Source: Halorarius litoreus
Lineage (GTDB): Archaea > Halobacteriota > Halobacteria > Halobacteriales > Haloarculaceae
Length of the DNA: 64,000 nt
Direction of reading: 5' to 3'
Assembly: GCF_024362405.1 (NCBI RefSeq)
Contig: NZ_CP101454.1
Span: 2,852,001-2,916,000, forward strand
Each line of letters begins with the position of its first letter. Positions within the stretch are counted from its first letter, which is position 1. A program made the translations under genes and the position numbers. The notes beneath the pieces are model-generated. The model saw only the letters and a list, made by a program, of their open reading frames with translations. It had not been told where the DNA came from and did no database searches. Shown in pieces: positions 1 through 7,860 of this stretch.

Positions 1-287
1 GTGCCGTCCTCGCGCTTCTCGACGTCGACGACGACGCCGTGGTCGATCTCGGCGCCGAACTGCGTCGCCTGCTCCTTCATGTTGTTCACGAGGTCCGGCC
101 CGGAGATGCCGTCCGGGAACCCCGGATAGTTCGCGACGTCCGTGGTGAGGGTGAGCTGCCCGCCGGGTTCGACGCCCTCCAGCACGAGCGGGTCGTTGTT
201 CGAGCGCGCGGCGTAGATGGCGGCTGTCAGTCCAGCGATCCCCGTCCCGGCGATGATGAGCCGGCGGTGTACAGCGTCCTCGGTCAT
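1..287 (-). CDS. trxB: Thioredoxin reductase-like FAD/NAD(P)-dependent protein, N-terminal part
   Basis: Only the N-terminal ~95 residues lie in the window; the gene continues past base 1. The translation opens [19 protein letters not shown], with the GxGxxG dinucleotide-binding turn, then LTAAIYAAR, and then a [20 protein letters not shown] segment characteristic of bacterial and archaeal thioredoxin reductases (FAD-binding half). The CxxC redox motif lies in the missing part, so a TrxB-like paralogue that lacks it (ferredoxin/thioredoxin reductase-like) cannot be excluded. Family role: NADPH-dependent reduction of thioredoxin in the cytoplasm. A TAATTAG box at about 311-318 sits at TATA distance for a short leader. 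Confidence 0.88.
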   Translation of the reverse strand, partial: MTEDAVHRRLIIAGTGIAGLTAAIYAARSNNDPLVLEGVEPGGQLTLTTDVANYPGFPDGISGPDLVNNMKEQATQFGAEIDHGVVVDVEKREDG

Positions 288-387
288 GTCACAGAATAGT
301 TCTCGCCGGCCTAATTAGCTTGCGCCCTCGGTCGCCAACCGTGCACGGCCGGTATGGTGTGTCATGCACAACACTGTTCGTGCGGGG

Positions 388-1106
388 TTACTCCGTGGTC
401 AGCGCAGCGGTGAGCGTCCGCACCATCGTCGGGGCGTTCTCTCGGTAGAACGCGAGCGTCGTGGCCCGGGCGTTCGCGAGCGTTTCGTCGAGCGTCGCGG
501 CGGCGTCTTCGTGGACCCCCTCGCCGTGGCCCAGCAGGATGCGGTCAGGGTCGAGTCCGTCGAAGGCACTCGGGGGGAGGGGCCGGCGCATGTGCGAGAC
601 CCCGAGGTCGGTCTCCTCGGGCGCGAGGAAGTAGTCCGCCGCGCCCACGGACTCGGCGACGACGAGCGTCTCGCCGTCGAACAGCGCCCACTCCTTCCAG
701 ATCGGCGTGACGATGACGGGCAGGAGGTCGTACCGGGTAGCGGGGAGCGCGCCCGAGAACCGCCGGGTGGGGACGTCGAGGTCCACACCCGTCATCTCGG
801 CCGGCAGGTAGACGGGCACGTCGTGGCGGGCGGCGATGCGCTCGGCGTCGCGCGCGTGGTGATGCGCTCGGCGTCGCGCGCGTGGTACTCGAGGAGGACG
901 ACGACGCCCGCCACTTCGCCTAGGTCGGCGACGAGGGCGTCCACTCCCTCGGCGTCCACGGGGTCGACGAGGAACACGCCTTCGTCGGTGGCGAGCGCGT
1001 GGGAGGCCCGCCGCATCGTCTCGTCGGGGTGGGCGAGCCAGCCGACGCCGCCGCCGAACCGGTCGATTTCCGTCGCGGTACCGGCGCCCAGCTCCTTCAC
1101 CGGCAT
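388..1106 (-). pseudogene. Metallo-beta-lactamase-like protein gene, frameshifted by a 26-bp tandem duplication
   Basis: Two overlapping frames make one protein. The start (MPVKELGAGTATEIDRFGG) runs in one frame to EYHARDAERI; the remainder (AARHDVPVYLPAEMTG through DGETLVVAES, RILLGHGEGVHED, to the TAA at 388) is in another. The switch falls exactly on a 26-bp perfect tandem repeat at 835-886; removing one copy restores a continuous protein of about 230 residues. YHARD and LLGHGEG resemble a degenerate MBL hydrolase metal site (HxRD in place of HxHxDH), so the call is MBL-fold-like with modest certainty. An alternative start lies at 1133. It is divergent from the DUF357 gene. It could be a true pseudogene, a slippage variant or a sequence error. 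Confidence 0.75.
835..886. repeat. 26-bp perfect tandem duplication inside a coding region
   Basis: Bases 835-860 and 861-886 are identical (beginning GATGCGCTCGG and ending CGCGTGGT). The unit is not a multiple of three, so it shifts the frame of the MBL-like gene on the minus strand. One unit alone keeps the gene open. Confidence 0.95.
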
Positions 1107-1157
1107 GGTCGCATCCGAGGTAGGAACCGACATAAAACCGGCCGCCCAAGGCGAACT

Positions 1158-1442
1158 ATGCCTGCCGACCTCGCGGAGAAGACCGACCGGTACGAGCGAC
1201 TGCTCGCCGAGGCGCTCGACGCGGCCGAGCCCGTCCCGCCCGAGGGGACGCCGCTCGCTGACGGGGCCGCCGAGTACGAGGAGATGGCCCGTTCGTATCT
1301 CGAAGACGGTCGGCACTTCCGCGAGCAGGACGACCTCGTGAACGCGCTGGCGGCGTTCTCCTACGGGCACGCGTGGCTCGACGCCGGCGCTCGACTCGGA
1401 CTGTTCGACGTCCCGACAGACGGCCACCTGTTCACCGTCTGA
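1158..1442 (+). CDS. DUF357 family protein
   Basis: A 94-residue cytoplasmic, mostly helical acidic protein. The sequence (MPADLAEKTDRYERLLAEAL, then a YEEMARSYLEDGRHF segment and LVNALAAFSYGHAWLDAG) fits the archaeal DUF357 family, whose function is unknown; the central helix pair around LAAFSYGHAWLDAGARLGLF is the conserved part. Full length for the family. Start chosen at the ATG following the divergent promoter gap with the broken MBL-like gene; the upstream in-frame extension is antisense to that gene. No RBS is obvious, as is common in haloarchaea. Confidence 0.8.
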   Translation: MPADLAEKTDRYERLLAEALDAAEPVPPEGTPLADGAAEYEEMARSYLEDGRHFREQDDLVNALAAFSYGHAWLDAGARLGLFDVPTDGHLFTV

Positions 1443-1486
1443 CGGAGTCGGTGTGCTTACATCACTGGCGAGAGTGGACGGAGACG

Positions 1487-1759
1487 ATGGAGGCGTCCCT
1501 CTGGTACGTGTTGACAGGGACGCGTGGGGGGAAGAACCGCGTGCGCATCCTCCAGGCGCTCGACGAGCGCCCGCGCAACGCGAACCAGCTCGCCGAGGAC
1601 CTCGACCTCGACTACAAGACCGTTCGCCACCATCTCGACGTCCTGACCGACAACAACATCGTCCGAGATAGCGGCGACGACTACGGTGCGATCTACCTCC
1701 CGACCGACCAGGCGCGAGTCCACTGGGAGACGGTCGAGACCATCATCGAACAGGTGTAA
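1487..1759 (+). CDS. ArsR-type winged-helix transcriptional regulator
   Basis: A 90-residue protein, MEASLWYVLTGTRGG followed by NRVRILQALDERPRNANQLAEDL and LDYKTVRHHLDVLTDNNIV, a classic helix-turn-helix with recognition helix near residues 42-55, then a wing (DDYGAIYLPTDQA). This is a common haloarchaeal small-regulator type. The ATG at 1487 is chosen because the motif begins immediately after it; the frame is open further upstream but overlaps DUF357 and reads as arginine-rich shadow. It lies 45 bp after DUF357 on the same strand. Target unknown; no metal-binding cysteines, so not a metal sensor of the ArsR/SmtB kind. Confidence 0.85.
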   Translation: MEASLWYVLTGTRGGKNRVRILQALDERPRNANQLAEDLDLDYKTVRHHLDVLTDNNIVRDSGDDYGAIYLPTDQARVHWETVETIIEQV

Positions 1760-1831
1760 TCCATGCAGGAACCGACTCTGGCCGAATTTGGGAAAGCGTA
1801 TATCCGTCTGACTGAAGCAGGTGCTAGATAG

Positions 1832-2143
1832 ATGGCCCTACTCGTAACGCTCGTTCGCGTGTTCATCGTTCTGAACCTCGTCCTGCTGACGGGGCTCGCG
1901 TACGTCTGGGGCCGCAACTACGCCGAACTCCGGTCGAAACACTCGTTCGGCCTCCTGCTGTTCGCCGCGTTCCTCCTCGGCGAGAACGCCCTCGCGGCGT
2001 ACTTCTTCCTCGTCGACCCCACGCTCACGGCGTGGATCACGAACCCCTCGCAGGTCCCGCCGGTCGCACAGGGTGCGATGATGCTCCTCCGCGTCCTCGA
2101 GTTCGGCGGCCTCGCGTTCCTCACCTGGATCACCTGGGACTGA
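1832..2143 (+). CDS. Small integral membrane protein, function unknown
   Basis: A 103-residue protein with three predicted membrane segments: VTLVRVFIVLNLVLLTGLAY (about 5-25), a second around FGLLLFAAFLLGENALAAYF (about 39-60) and a third at GAMMLLRVLEFGGLAFLTWI (about 81-100). The pattern of short loops matches small haloarchaeal membrane proteins often encoded beside the preceding type of HTH regulator, so the pair may be co-regulated (inference). A TATA-like TATATCC lies about 33 bp upstream. No catalytic motif is visible. Confidence 0.75.
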   Translation: MALLVTLVRVFIVLNLVLLTGLAYVWGRNYAELRSKHSFGLLLFAAFLLGENALAAYFFLVDPTLTAWITNPSQVPPVAQGAMMLLRVLEFGGLAFLTWITWD

Positions 2144-2334
2144 CCGCCGTCCCAGCGACCGTTCGGTTCTCCGCACACTCCCACATCCCACCAGTAGCGT
2201 CGGTCGAGCCAGCGGTCACTTCGGGCGCTCCACCCGCCCACCGGCAACCGACACGTGAATTTGGGTGAGAGGGGGGCGAGACGGGGGGCGTAGTTCGGCA
2301 AATCCCCTTTAGGTGAAACGTGCTCGTCGGGAGT

Positions 2335-4749
2335 ATGCATCGTAGCATAGGTGCACTCCTGATGGCACTGGTGCTGGTCGCGCTCGGCGCGGCTGGTGCG
2401 GGTGCCGCTGTCCCGGCGGACAGCACAGGGGGCTCTGCCAGCGCGGCGGAACTCGCACACGTTCCCGGCGCAACGTTCGACAACCAGACCAGCGGTGGGA
2501 CGACCGTGACGGTCCAGTCCGTCACCGTCCCGAACGGCGGCTTCGTCACCATCCACGACGCTACCGTCACCGAAGGGGGGAACCAGGTGTTCTCCTCGGT
2601 GCGCGGTTCGTCCGCGTACCTCTCGGCCGGCACGCACGAGAACGTCACCGTGACGCTCTCGCAGCCAGTCTCCGAGGACGCGACGCTCATCGCCATGCCG
2701 CACAAGGACACGGACGGCGACCACACGTACTCGTTCGTCTCCTCGGGCGGCTCGGCTGACGGCCCGTACACGAGTGACGGCACCATCGTCGTCGACTCCG
2801 CGAGCGTGACGGTCTCGGCGTCCGTGACGTACACGCAGTCACAGAGCGGCGGCACGGCCGCGACGGTCGACCGCGTCGAGCTCTCGGAGGACGGCTTCGT
2901 CACCATCCACGACTCCTCGCTGCTCGACAGCGCCACCTTCGAGTCCGTGCGCGGCACCTCCGCGCCGCTCGAGGCCGGCGTCCACCACGACGTGCGCGTC
3001 GAACTCGACGAGCCGCTGCAGAACGACGACACGCTCATCGCGATGCCGCACAAGGACACCAACGACAACGACGAGTACGACTTCGTCACCTCGAACGGCG
3101 AGCAGGACGGTCCCTTCACGAACGGGAACGGCGACATCGTCCTCGCCGCCTCGCAGGTCGAGTTGACCGACGACACCGCGGCGACGGTCACCATGGCCGA
3201 CCAGTCCAGCGGGGGGAACCTCGTGTACGTCGAGTCCGCGTACCTGCCCTCGGGCGGGTTCGTGACGGCACACGACTCCTCGCTGCTCGACGGGGCGACG
3301 TTCGACTCCGTGCGCGGCACCTCCGCGTACCTGGAGCCGGGTCACCACGAGCACATCCCGGTGCGGCTCGAGGAACCGCTCGAGGAGAGCGACACCATCA
3401 TCGCGATGCCGCACTTCGACACCAACGACAACCAGCAGTACGACTTCGTGACCTCTGAAGGTGGCGAGGACGGCCCGTACACCGACGGTGACGGGAACAT
3501 CGTCCTCGACCCCGGCAACGTCACGTACGGCGCTGGCGTCCACATCCACGGCCAGGCGTCCAACGGCAACTCAGTAACGGTCGCGAACGCCGACCTCTCG
3601 GAGGACGGCTTCGTCACCATCCACGACGCCTCGCTCACCGCGGGCGCGACGTTCGACTCCGTGCGCGGCTCGACGTTCCTCGAGGCCGGCTTCCACGAGG
3701 ACGTCCAGGTCACGCTCGACCAGCCGCTACGCACCTCGCAGACGGTCTACGCGATGCCGCACAAGGACACCAACGACAACGGTGTGTACGACTTCGTCAC
3801 CAGCGAGGGTGCCGAAGACGGGCCGTTCACCGCGAACGGCACCATCGTCTTCGAGGGCGCGGACGTCACCGTGCTCTCGCAGGTGACCTTCACCGACCAG
3901 ACGAGCCAGGGCGACAGCGTCCGCGTCGACTCCACGACGCTCCACGACGGTGGCTTCATCACCATCCACGGGCCCTCGCTCGCAGACGGCGACGCGTTCG
4001 GCTCCGTGCTAGGCACGTCCGACTACATCGCGCCCGGCACGCAGCAGGACATCAACGTCACGCTGGACGAGCCAGTCACGAGCGACGCCACGCTGTTCGC
4101 GATGCCGCACTACGACACGAACGGCAACCAGCAGTACGACTTCGTCACCAGCGAGGGCGCCGAGGACGGTCCCTACACGGCTGACGGCGACATCGTGTTC
4201 GTCTCCGCGTCGGTCGACGTGCCAGCGCGCGGCTCGGTCACGTTCGACGACCAGACCACCACGGGTGACTCGTTGACGATCGCGAGTGCCCAGCTCTCGG
4301 AGGGCGGCTTCGTGACGATCCACGACGCGACCCTCCTCGACGGGGCGACGTTCGACTCGGTGCGCGGCTCCTCCGCGTACCTGGAGGCGGGCACCCACGA
4401 GGACATCTCGGTCTCACTCGACCAGCCGGTCGAGGAGAGCGGGACGTTCGTCGCGATGCCGCACCTCGACACGAACGACAACCAGCAGTACGACTTCGTC
4501 ACCAGCGAGGGTGCTGAGGACGGGCCGTACACGACCTCGAGCGGGGACATCGTCCTCGACGATGCGTCTGTCACCTACGAGGCGATGGACGAGGCCGACG
4601 ACTCCATGGAGGAGACGGCTTCCGCGACCGAGGACAGCTCGATGGACGACGGCACCACACCGTCTGAGGGGAGCGGACCCGGCTTCGGGCTGGCCGCCGC
4701 GCTGGTCGCACTCGCGGACGCCGCGTTCCTCGCGCTCCGCCGCGACTGA
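2335..4749 (+). CDS. Secreted DUF7282-repeat protein with PGF-CTERM-like C-terminus
   Basis: An 804-residue exported protein. A signal peptide (MHRSIGALLMALVLVALGAA) is followed by six tandem domains of about 115-120 residues, each carrying the pattern GFVTIHD, SVRGTSxYLExG, an AMPHxDTNDN segment and YDFVTSEGxEDGPYT, the hallmark of the haloarchaeal DUF7282 domain. An acidic Ser/Thr-rich linker (EEADDSMEETASATEDSS) leads to GSGPGFGLAAALVALADAAF and a terminal RRD, that is a PGF motif, hydrophobic helix and basic tail as in archaeosortase substrates. The DxDGD and DTNDN loops could bind calcium (inference). Likely cell-surface, possibly adhesion or S-layer associated. A GTG at 2320 is an alternative start; the ATG fits the signal peptide better. 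Confidence 0.85.
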   Translation: MHRSIGALLMALVLVALGAAGAGAAVPADSTGGSASAAELAHVPGATFDNQTSGGTTVTVQSVTVPNGGFVTIHDATVTEGGNQVFSSVRGSSAYLSAGTHENVTVTLSQPVSEDATLIAMPHKDTDGDHTYSFVSSGGSADGPYTSDGTIVVDSASVTVSASVTYTQSQSGGTAATVDRVELSEDGFVTIHDSSLLDSATFESVRGTSAPLEAGVHHDVRVELDEPLQNDDTLIAMPHKDTNDNDEYDFVTSNGEQDGPFTNGNGDIVLAASQVELTDDTAATVTMADQSSGGNLVYVESAYLPSGGFVTAHDSSLLDGATFDSVRGTSAYLEPGHHEHIPVRLEEPLEESDTIIAMPHFDTNDNQQYDFVTSEGGEDGPYTDGDGNIVLDPGNVTYGAGVHIHGQASNGNSVTVANADLSEDGFVTIHDASLTAGATFDSVRGSTFLEAGFHEDVQVTLDQPLRTSQTVYAMPHKDTNDNGVYDFVTSEGAEDGPFTANGTIVFEGADVTVLSQVTFTDQTSQGDSVRVDSTTLHDGGFITIHGPSLADGDAFGSVLGTSDYIAPGTQQDINVTLDEPVTSDATLFAMPHYDTNGNQQYDFVTSEGAEDGPYTADGDIVFVSASVDVPARGSVTFDDQTTTGDSLTIASAQLSEGGFVTIHDATLLDGATFDSVRGSSAYLEAGTHEDISVSLDQPVEESGTFVAMPHLDTNDNQQYDFVTSEGAEDGPYTTSSGDIVLDDASVTYEAMDEADDSMEETASATEDSSMDDGTTPSEGSGPGFGLAAALVALADAAFLALRRD

Positions 4750-4788
4750 ACCGGCGTTCCAAAGAAACCTTTATGTTTTATCATCGCT

Positions 4789-4808
4789 CCCTGAGCGGCA
4801 GCTCAGGG
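4789..4808. terminator. Perfect 8-bp hairpin downstream of the DUF7282 gene
   Basis: CCCTGAGC, loop GGCA, GCTCAGGG; 40 bp after the stop at 4749. It has no T-run behind it, and a TATA-like CCTTTATG lies about 20 bp before it, so it may instead be an element of a short transcript ahead of tfb. Confidence 0.4.
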
Positions 4809-4874
4809 TATATGCACGACTGTGCGAAACTGTCTCAGCCCTTCGAAAACACGCGTTTCCGGGATGCACACCAG

Positions 4875-4890
4875 CGAAAGGTTTAAATAC
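4875..4890 (+). promoter_or_regulatory. BRE/TATA promoter of tfb
   Basis: CGAAAG (BRE) directly followed by GTTTAAATAC (TATA) is a canonical haloarchaeal promoter. The expected start of transcription is near 4910, giving a leader of about 70 nt ahead of the ATG at 4980, unusually long for a haloarchaeal gene and so a place for 5'-UTR control. Confidence 0.8.
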
Positions 4891-4979
4891 TTTACGCACT
4901 TACAGAGAGTTAGCAAGCGCGCCGCCGGTTTTCTTCGGCACACATCCCCGGTAGCCCGTTGCATCCCACTCCCCCCACA

Positions 4980-5948
4980 ATGAGCGACACAGACATCCGA
5001 ACCTATACGGAAGAGACATCCGAGTCGGAGAAGCCGCGAGAGAACGTCGAGGAGACGGTCTGTCCCGAGTGCGGTGGCCGACTCCAGAACGACAGCGAAC
5101 ACGGCGAGACCCTCTGCAGCGAGTGTGGCCTCGTCGTCGAGGAGGACAGCATCGACCACGGCCCCGAGTGGCGTGCGTTCGACGCCAGCGAGCGTGACAG
5201 CAAGTCTCGCGTGGGTGCGCCCACGACGAAGATGATGCACGACAAGGGCCTCTCGACGAACATCGGCTGGCAGGACAAGGACGCCTACGGGCGCTCGCTG
5301 TCGAGCCGCCAGCGCCAGAAGATGCAGCGGCTCCGCACCTGGAACGAGCGGTTCCGCACGCGCGACTCGAAGGAGCGCAACCTCAAGCAGGCGCTCGGCG
5401 AGATCGACCGCATGTCGAGTGCACTCGGCCTCCCCGAGAACGTCCGCGAGACCGCCTCCGTCATCTACCGCCGCGCGCTCAACGAGAACCTCCTCCCCGG
5501 CCGCAGCATCGAGGGCGTCGCCACGGCCTCGGTCTACGCCGCCGCGCGACAGGCCGGTGTCCCCCGGAGCCTCGACGAGGTACGCACCGTCTCGCGTATC
5601 GACAAGATGGAGCTGACCCGGACGTACCGCTACATCGTCCGCCAGCTCAACCTCGAAGTCGCGCCTGCGGACCCCGAGAGCTACATCCCGCGGTTCGCCA
5701 GCGACCTCGGCCTCTCCGACGAGGCTGAAGGCCGCGCCCGCAAGCTCATCGAGGCGGCCCGCAACGACGGCCTCCTCTCGGGCAAGAGCCCGGTCGGTCT
5801 CGCCGCCGCCGCGGTGTACGCCGCCGCGCTGCTCTGCAACGAGAAGGTCACGCAGAGCGACGTGAGCGACGTCGCGAACATCTCCGAAGTCACCATCCGC
5901 AACCGGTACAAGGAGCTGCTCGAGGCCGAGGGCGTCGTCACCGCCTAA
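4980..5948 (+). CDS. tfb: Transcription initiation factor IIB (TFB)
   Basis: A 322-residue general transcription factor that binds the BRE and TBP-TATA complex and recruits RNA polymerase. Zinc ribbon near residues 23-45 (CPECGG and CSECG pairs), then the B-reader/linker segment (GPEWRAFDASERD, SRVGAPTTKMMHDKG), then two cyclin repeats: first with IDRMSSALGLPENVRETAS and GRSIEGVATASVYAAARQ, second with YIPRFASDLGLSDEAEG and LSGKSPVGLAAAAVYAAAL. Full length. Haloarchaea carry several TFB paralogues with specialised promoters, and this could be any of them. The ATG at 4980 follows a CCCCCCACA stretch; an upstream in-frame ATG at 4959 adds seven unlikely residues. Confidence 0.97.
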   Translation: MSDTDIRTYTEETSESEKPRENVEETVCPECGGRLQNDSEHGETLCSECGLVVEEDSIDHGPEWRAFDASERDSKSRVGAPTTKMMHDKGLSTNIGWQDKDAYGRSLSSRQRQKMQRLRTWNERFRTRDSKERNLKQALGEIDRMSSALGLPENVRETASVIYRRALNENLLPGRSIEGVATASVYAAARQAGVPRSLDEVRTVSRIDKMELTRTYRYIVRQLNLEVAPADPESYIPRFASDLGLSDEAEGRARKLIEAARNDGLLSGKSPVGLAAAAVYAAALLCNEKVTQSDVSDVANISEVTIRNRYKELLEAEGVVTA

Positions 5949-6053
5949 GCCGTCGCTCCGCGGGGAGTTCCCCGCCCGTTTTCGGTTCCCCACCTGCCCG
6001 CGATTCGAACTCCGTGACAAAGCTTTTCACACTTCCCCTCCCATCCGAGTGCC

Positions 6054-6230
6054 ATGGAGGAGACGTACGTCCGACTGTTGTGTCCGGAATGTGGCAAACA
6101 CTGGGAGCAGTCACCGAGTGACCTCCCCGAACCGGCTCGCACGTTCCACTGTCCCAACTGTCACGCGAGCCGTCGACTCTCGGAGTTCGCCCGGACCGAA
6201 CACGACCTCCAGAACATGAAGAACTTCTAA
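6054..6230 (+). CDS. Small CPxCG zinc-finger protein
   Basis: A 58-residue protein: MEETYVRLLCPECGKHWEQS, then a proline-rich turn, FHCPNCHASRRLSEF and a helical tail ending QNMKNF. Two CPxC pairs (Cys10/13 and Cys33/36) form a zinc ribbon or zinc beta-ribbon. Haloarchaea hold many such micro-proteins; some act in stress response and biofilm, but no role can be given here. A TTTTCAC box and CCATCC lie directly upstream and the leader appears short. Convergent with aIF2-beta. Confidence 0.85.
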   Translation: MEETYVRLLCPECGKHWEQSPSDLPEPARTFHCPNCHASRRLSEFARTEHDLQNMKNF

Positions 6231-6447
6231 CGGACCTTTTTGCACTTCGCTCGGCTGGCCTCCGGCCAGCCTCGCTCAGGCAAGAACTTGGACCAAAAAG
6301 ACACATCGGGCATCCTGTCGCGGGGCTGCGGCCCGCGGTGATCTGCCCTCAGTCCTGCACATCTGCCCTCGGTCCTGCACCCTCGCTACGCTCGGGTGCA
6401 GTGGACGGCTCGCTCCGTTCAGTCGCTCGCGGTATACCAAAGAAAAG
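6231..6447. terminator. Structured spacer between convergent genes: two hairpins and a tandem direct repeat
   Basis: The spacer between the zinc-finger gene and aIF2-beta contains a perfect 8-bp hairpin (GGCTGGCC at 6253-6260 with GGCCAGCC at 6264-6271), a 20-bp tandem direct repeat with one mismatch (6341-6360 and 6361-6380, beginning ATCTGCCCTC) and an 8-bp hairpin (CTGCACCC at 6375-6382 with GGGTGCAG at 6394-6401). T-tracts flank it (CCTTTTTG near 6237; on the other strand CTTTTTGG near 6297 and CTTTTCTTT near 6442). Likely a bidirectional terminator region; no convincing coding frame. Confidence 0.5.
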
Positions 6448-6852
6448 CTAATCGTCGACGGGTGTCCGCGCGCCACACGCCTCACAGCGGCGGACTTCGG
6501 TGCCGCTCTCGGTTTCGAGCTTGGTGTCGGGCAGGCCACACTCCGGACAGAGGACGTAGGAATCGGCGTACTCCTCGAGCGCGTCGGCGATGCGCTCGGC
6601 GCGGAACGAGCCCGTCAGCCGCAGCCGGCCGGCGTCGTCGATGGACGCGGCGGTCCCGACCTCGTTCTGGAGGAACTTCTTGACGTGACTCGCCTCGCGG
6701 CCGAGGCGGTCGACTGTCGCGCGGAAGTTCTCGAAGACGGTGACGTTCCCCTCCGTGCGCACCTCCGGGTCCGGAATCGAGAACCGCGCAGCACTGCCCG
6801 CTTCGTCGGGTGACTCCTCGATGGCCCGGTCGAGATAGTCGTCGTAGCTCAT
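6448..6852 (-). CDS. eif2b: Translation initiation factor aIF2 subunit beta
   Basis: A 134-residue protein (MSYDDYLDRAIEESP). It has the helical/alpha-beta core of eIF2-beta/eIF5 (NVTVFENFRATVDRLGREAS, HVKKFLQNEVGTAASID, GRLRLTGSF) and a C-terminal zinc ribbon with paired cysteines (CPECGLPDT and CEACGA). It forms the aIF2 heterotrimer that delivers initiator tRNA to the small ribosomal subunit. Full length for archaea. The frame is open for 30 further upstream residues, but these (rich in P and R) are not family sequence; the ATG at 6852 is the family start. Confidence 0.95.
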   Translation of the reverse strand: MSYDDYLDRAIEESPDEAGSAARFSIPDPEVRTEGNVTVFENFRATVDRLGREASHVKKFLQNEVGTAASIDDAGRLRLTGSFRAERIADALEEYADSYVLCPECGLPDTKLETESGTEVRRCEACGARTPVDD

Positions 6853-6980
6853 ATCGCGGGGTGGGGAGCGACGATGCAAAAACGGTTCGGGACGAGTTCC
6901 GGCAAAGCCCGCCGGGTCGAATCCCTTGCTATCGGCCGTCACACGGCTTCTAACGGAGGGTCATGTTAACGAATCTCAGG

Positions 6981-6992
6981 ATAATAATATAA
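6981..6992 (+). promoter_or_regulatory. AT-rich TATA element of the UPF0058 gene
   Basis: ATAATAATATAA lies 28-39 bp upstream of the ATG at 7020, giving an expected transcription start a few bases before the start codon (near-leaderless). Confidence 0.6.
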
Positions 6993-7019
6993 CCCTCCGG
7001 TGGTAAGCGGAGTTTGACC

Positions 7020-7256
7020 ATGAAGAAGCAGGAGCTCATCCATCTCCACGGCCTGCTTGCTGAGGTACGAAACCACTACGAAGAACTCGCCGGCACGACC
7101 GTCGAGCATAGCGAATACACCGCGCTCGGGGTTCGTCCAACATCGATTCACAAATCGAAAACGGACCACAAGGCAGCAGTGTTCGCACTCGCAGACGGTA
7201 TCACCTCCGAGATGACCGAGGAGACCAAGGAACCGGTCTCCGCGGCTGCCGACTGA
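7020..7256 (+). CDS. UPF0058 family protein
   Basis: A 78-residue helical protein, MKKQELIHLHGLLAEVRNHY, with the conserved LHGLL motif, then an SEYTALGVRPTSIHKSKTDH segment and HKAAVFALADGITSEM. This matches the archaeal UPF0058 family, small metal-binding-looking helical bundles of unknown function (the His residues at about 8, 10, 18 and 52 are candidates for ligands). The upstream TTG at 7014 is a possible but less likely start. Full length. Confidence 0.85.
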   Translation: MKKQELIHLHGLLAEVRNHYEELAGTTVEHSEYTALGVRPTSIHKSKTDHKAAVFALADGITSEMTEETKEPVSAAAD

Positions 7257-7319
7257 ACACAAAGACGCGATCCGCGCGCGTTCTCCCGACAGCTACGTTC
7301 TAGCCGCAGCGCCGCCTCG

Positions 7320-7775
7320 CTACGAGTCTTCGATGAGTTCCTCGAACTCGGGCAGTGTGCCGTCGTCCGGGCGCTCCGGCGCGTCCGCGTCGTCGTCCGC
7401 CGCGTCGGCGTCTGCCTCCGCATCTTCGTCCGCTTCCTCCTCGATCGTCTCGACCGTCAGCACCTCCAGCGGGATGTTGTGCAGTCGCTGACCGATCTCC
7501 TTGCGCGCGATGCGGGAGGCGTGCTCCTCGCGCTCGACGTTGAACACGGTCATCTCCAGTTCGAGCGCGACCAGCCCCTCGTCGGCCGCGACGAACGCGG
7601 TCTCGAGGTCGTCACCGCAGTGCGGGCACGCCCGCTCCCCCATGGTTATCTCGACGTAGTTGAGGTCCGGATTGAGCATCTCGCCGGTCTTCGAGATGGC
7701 GATACGCACCGCTTCGTCGGCCGACCCCACGTCGTAGACGGGGACTGCGGCCTCGACGACGACTCGGCAATCCAT
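7320..7775 (-). CDS. UPF0212/DUF555 family protein
   Basis: A 151-residue protein: MDCRVVVEAAVPVYDVGSAD, then AVRIAISKTGEMLNPDLNYVEI, ACPHCGDDLETAFVAADEGL and ALELEMTVFNVEREEHASRI. This is the archaeal DUF555/UPF0212 pattern with one CPHCG zinc-knuckle-like pair near residue 51. Function unknown. The C-terminal 35 residues are a haloarchaeal acidic extension (repeated D/A/E, ending FEELIEDS). A second ATG at 7802 would add nine residues. Divergent from the DNA glycosylase gene. Confidence 0.85.
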   Translation of the reverse strand: MDCRVVVEAAVPVYDVGSADEAVRIAISKTGEMLNPDLNYVEITMGERACPHCGDDLETAFVAADEGLVALELEMTVFNVEREEHASRIARKEIGQRLHNIPLEVLTVETIEEEADEDAEADADAADDDADAPERPDDGTLPEFEELIEDS

Positions 7776-7860
7776 GCCGCGATGTTCGGTAGCGAGTGGC
7801 ATAATGGTTCGCCCGAACCGCAGTCGAAACCCGGAAAGCCGGGCGCCCCCTCGCTCGACC

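Noticed and set aside
341-382. TGCAC repeats upstream of trxB as another copy of the pur motif
   Set aside because: TGCAC lies 55 bp upstream as in the pur genes, but the second half-site spacing does not match and the centre differs; too weak to join the set.
6341-6380. CRISPR-like repeat pair
   Set aside because: Two adjacent 20-bp units with no spacer between them and no cas genes in the window.
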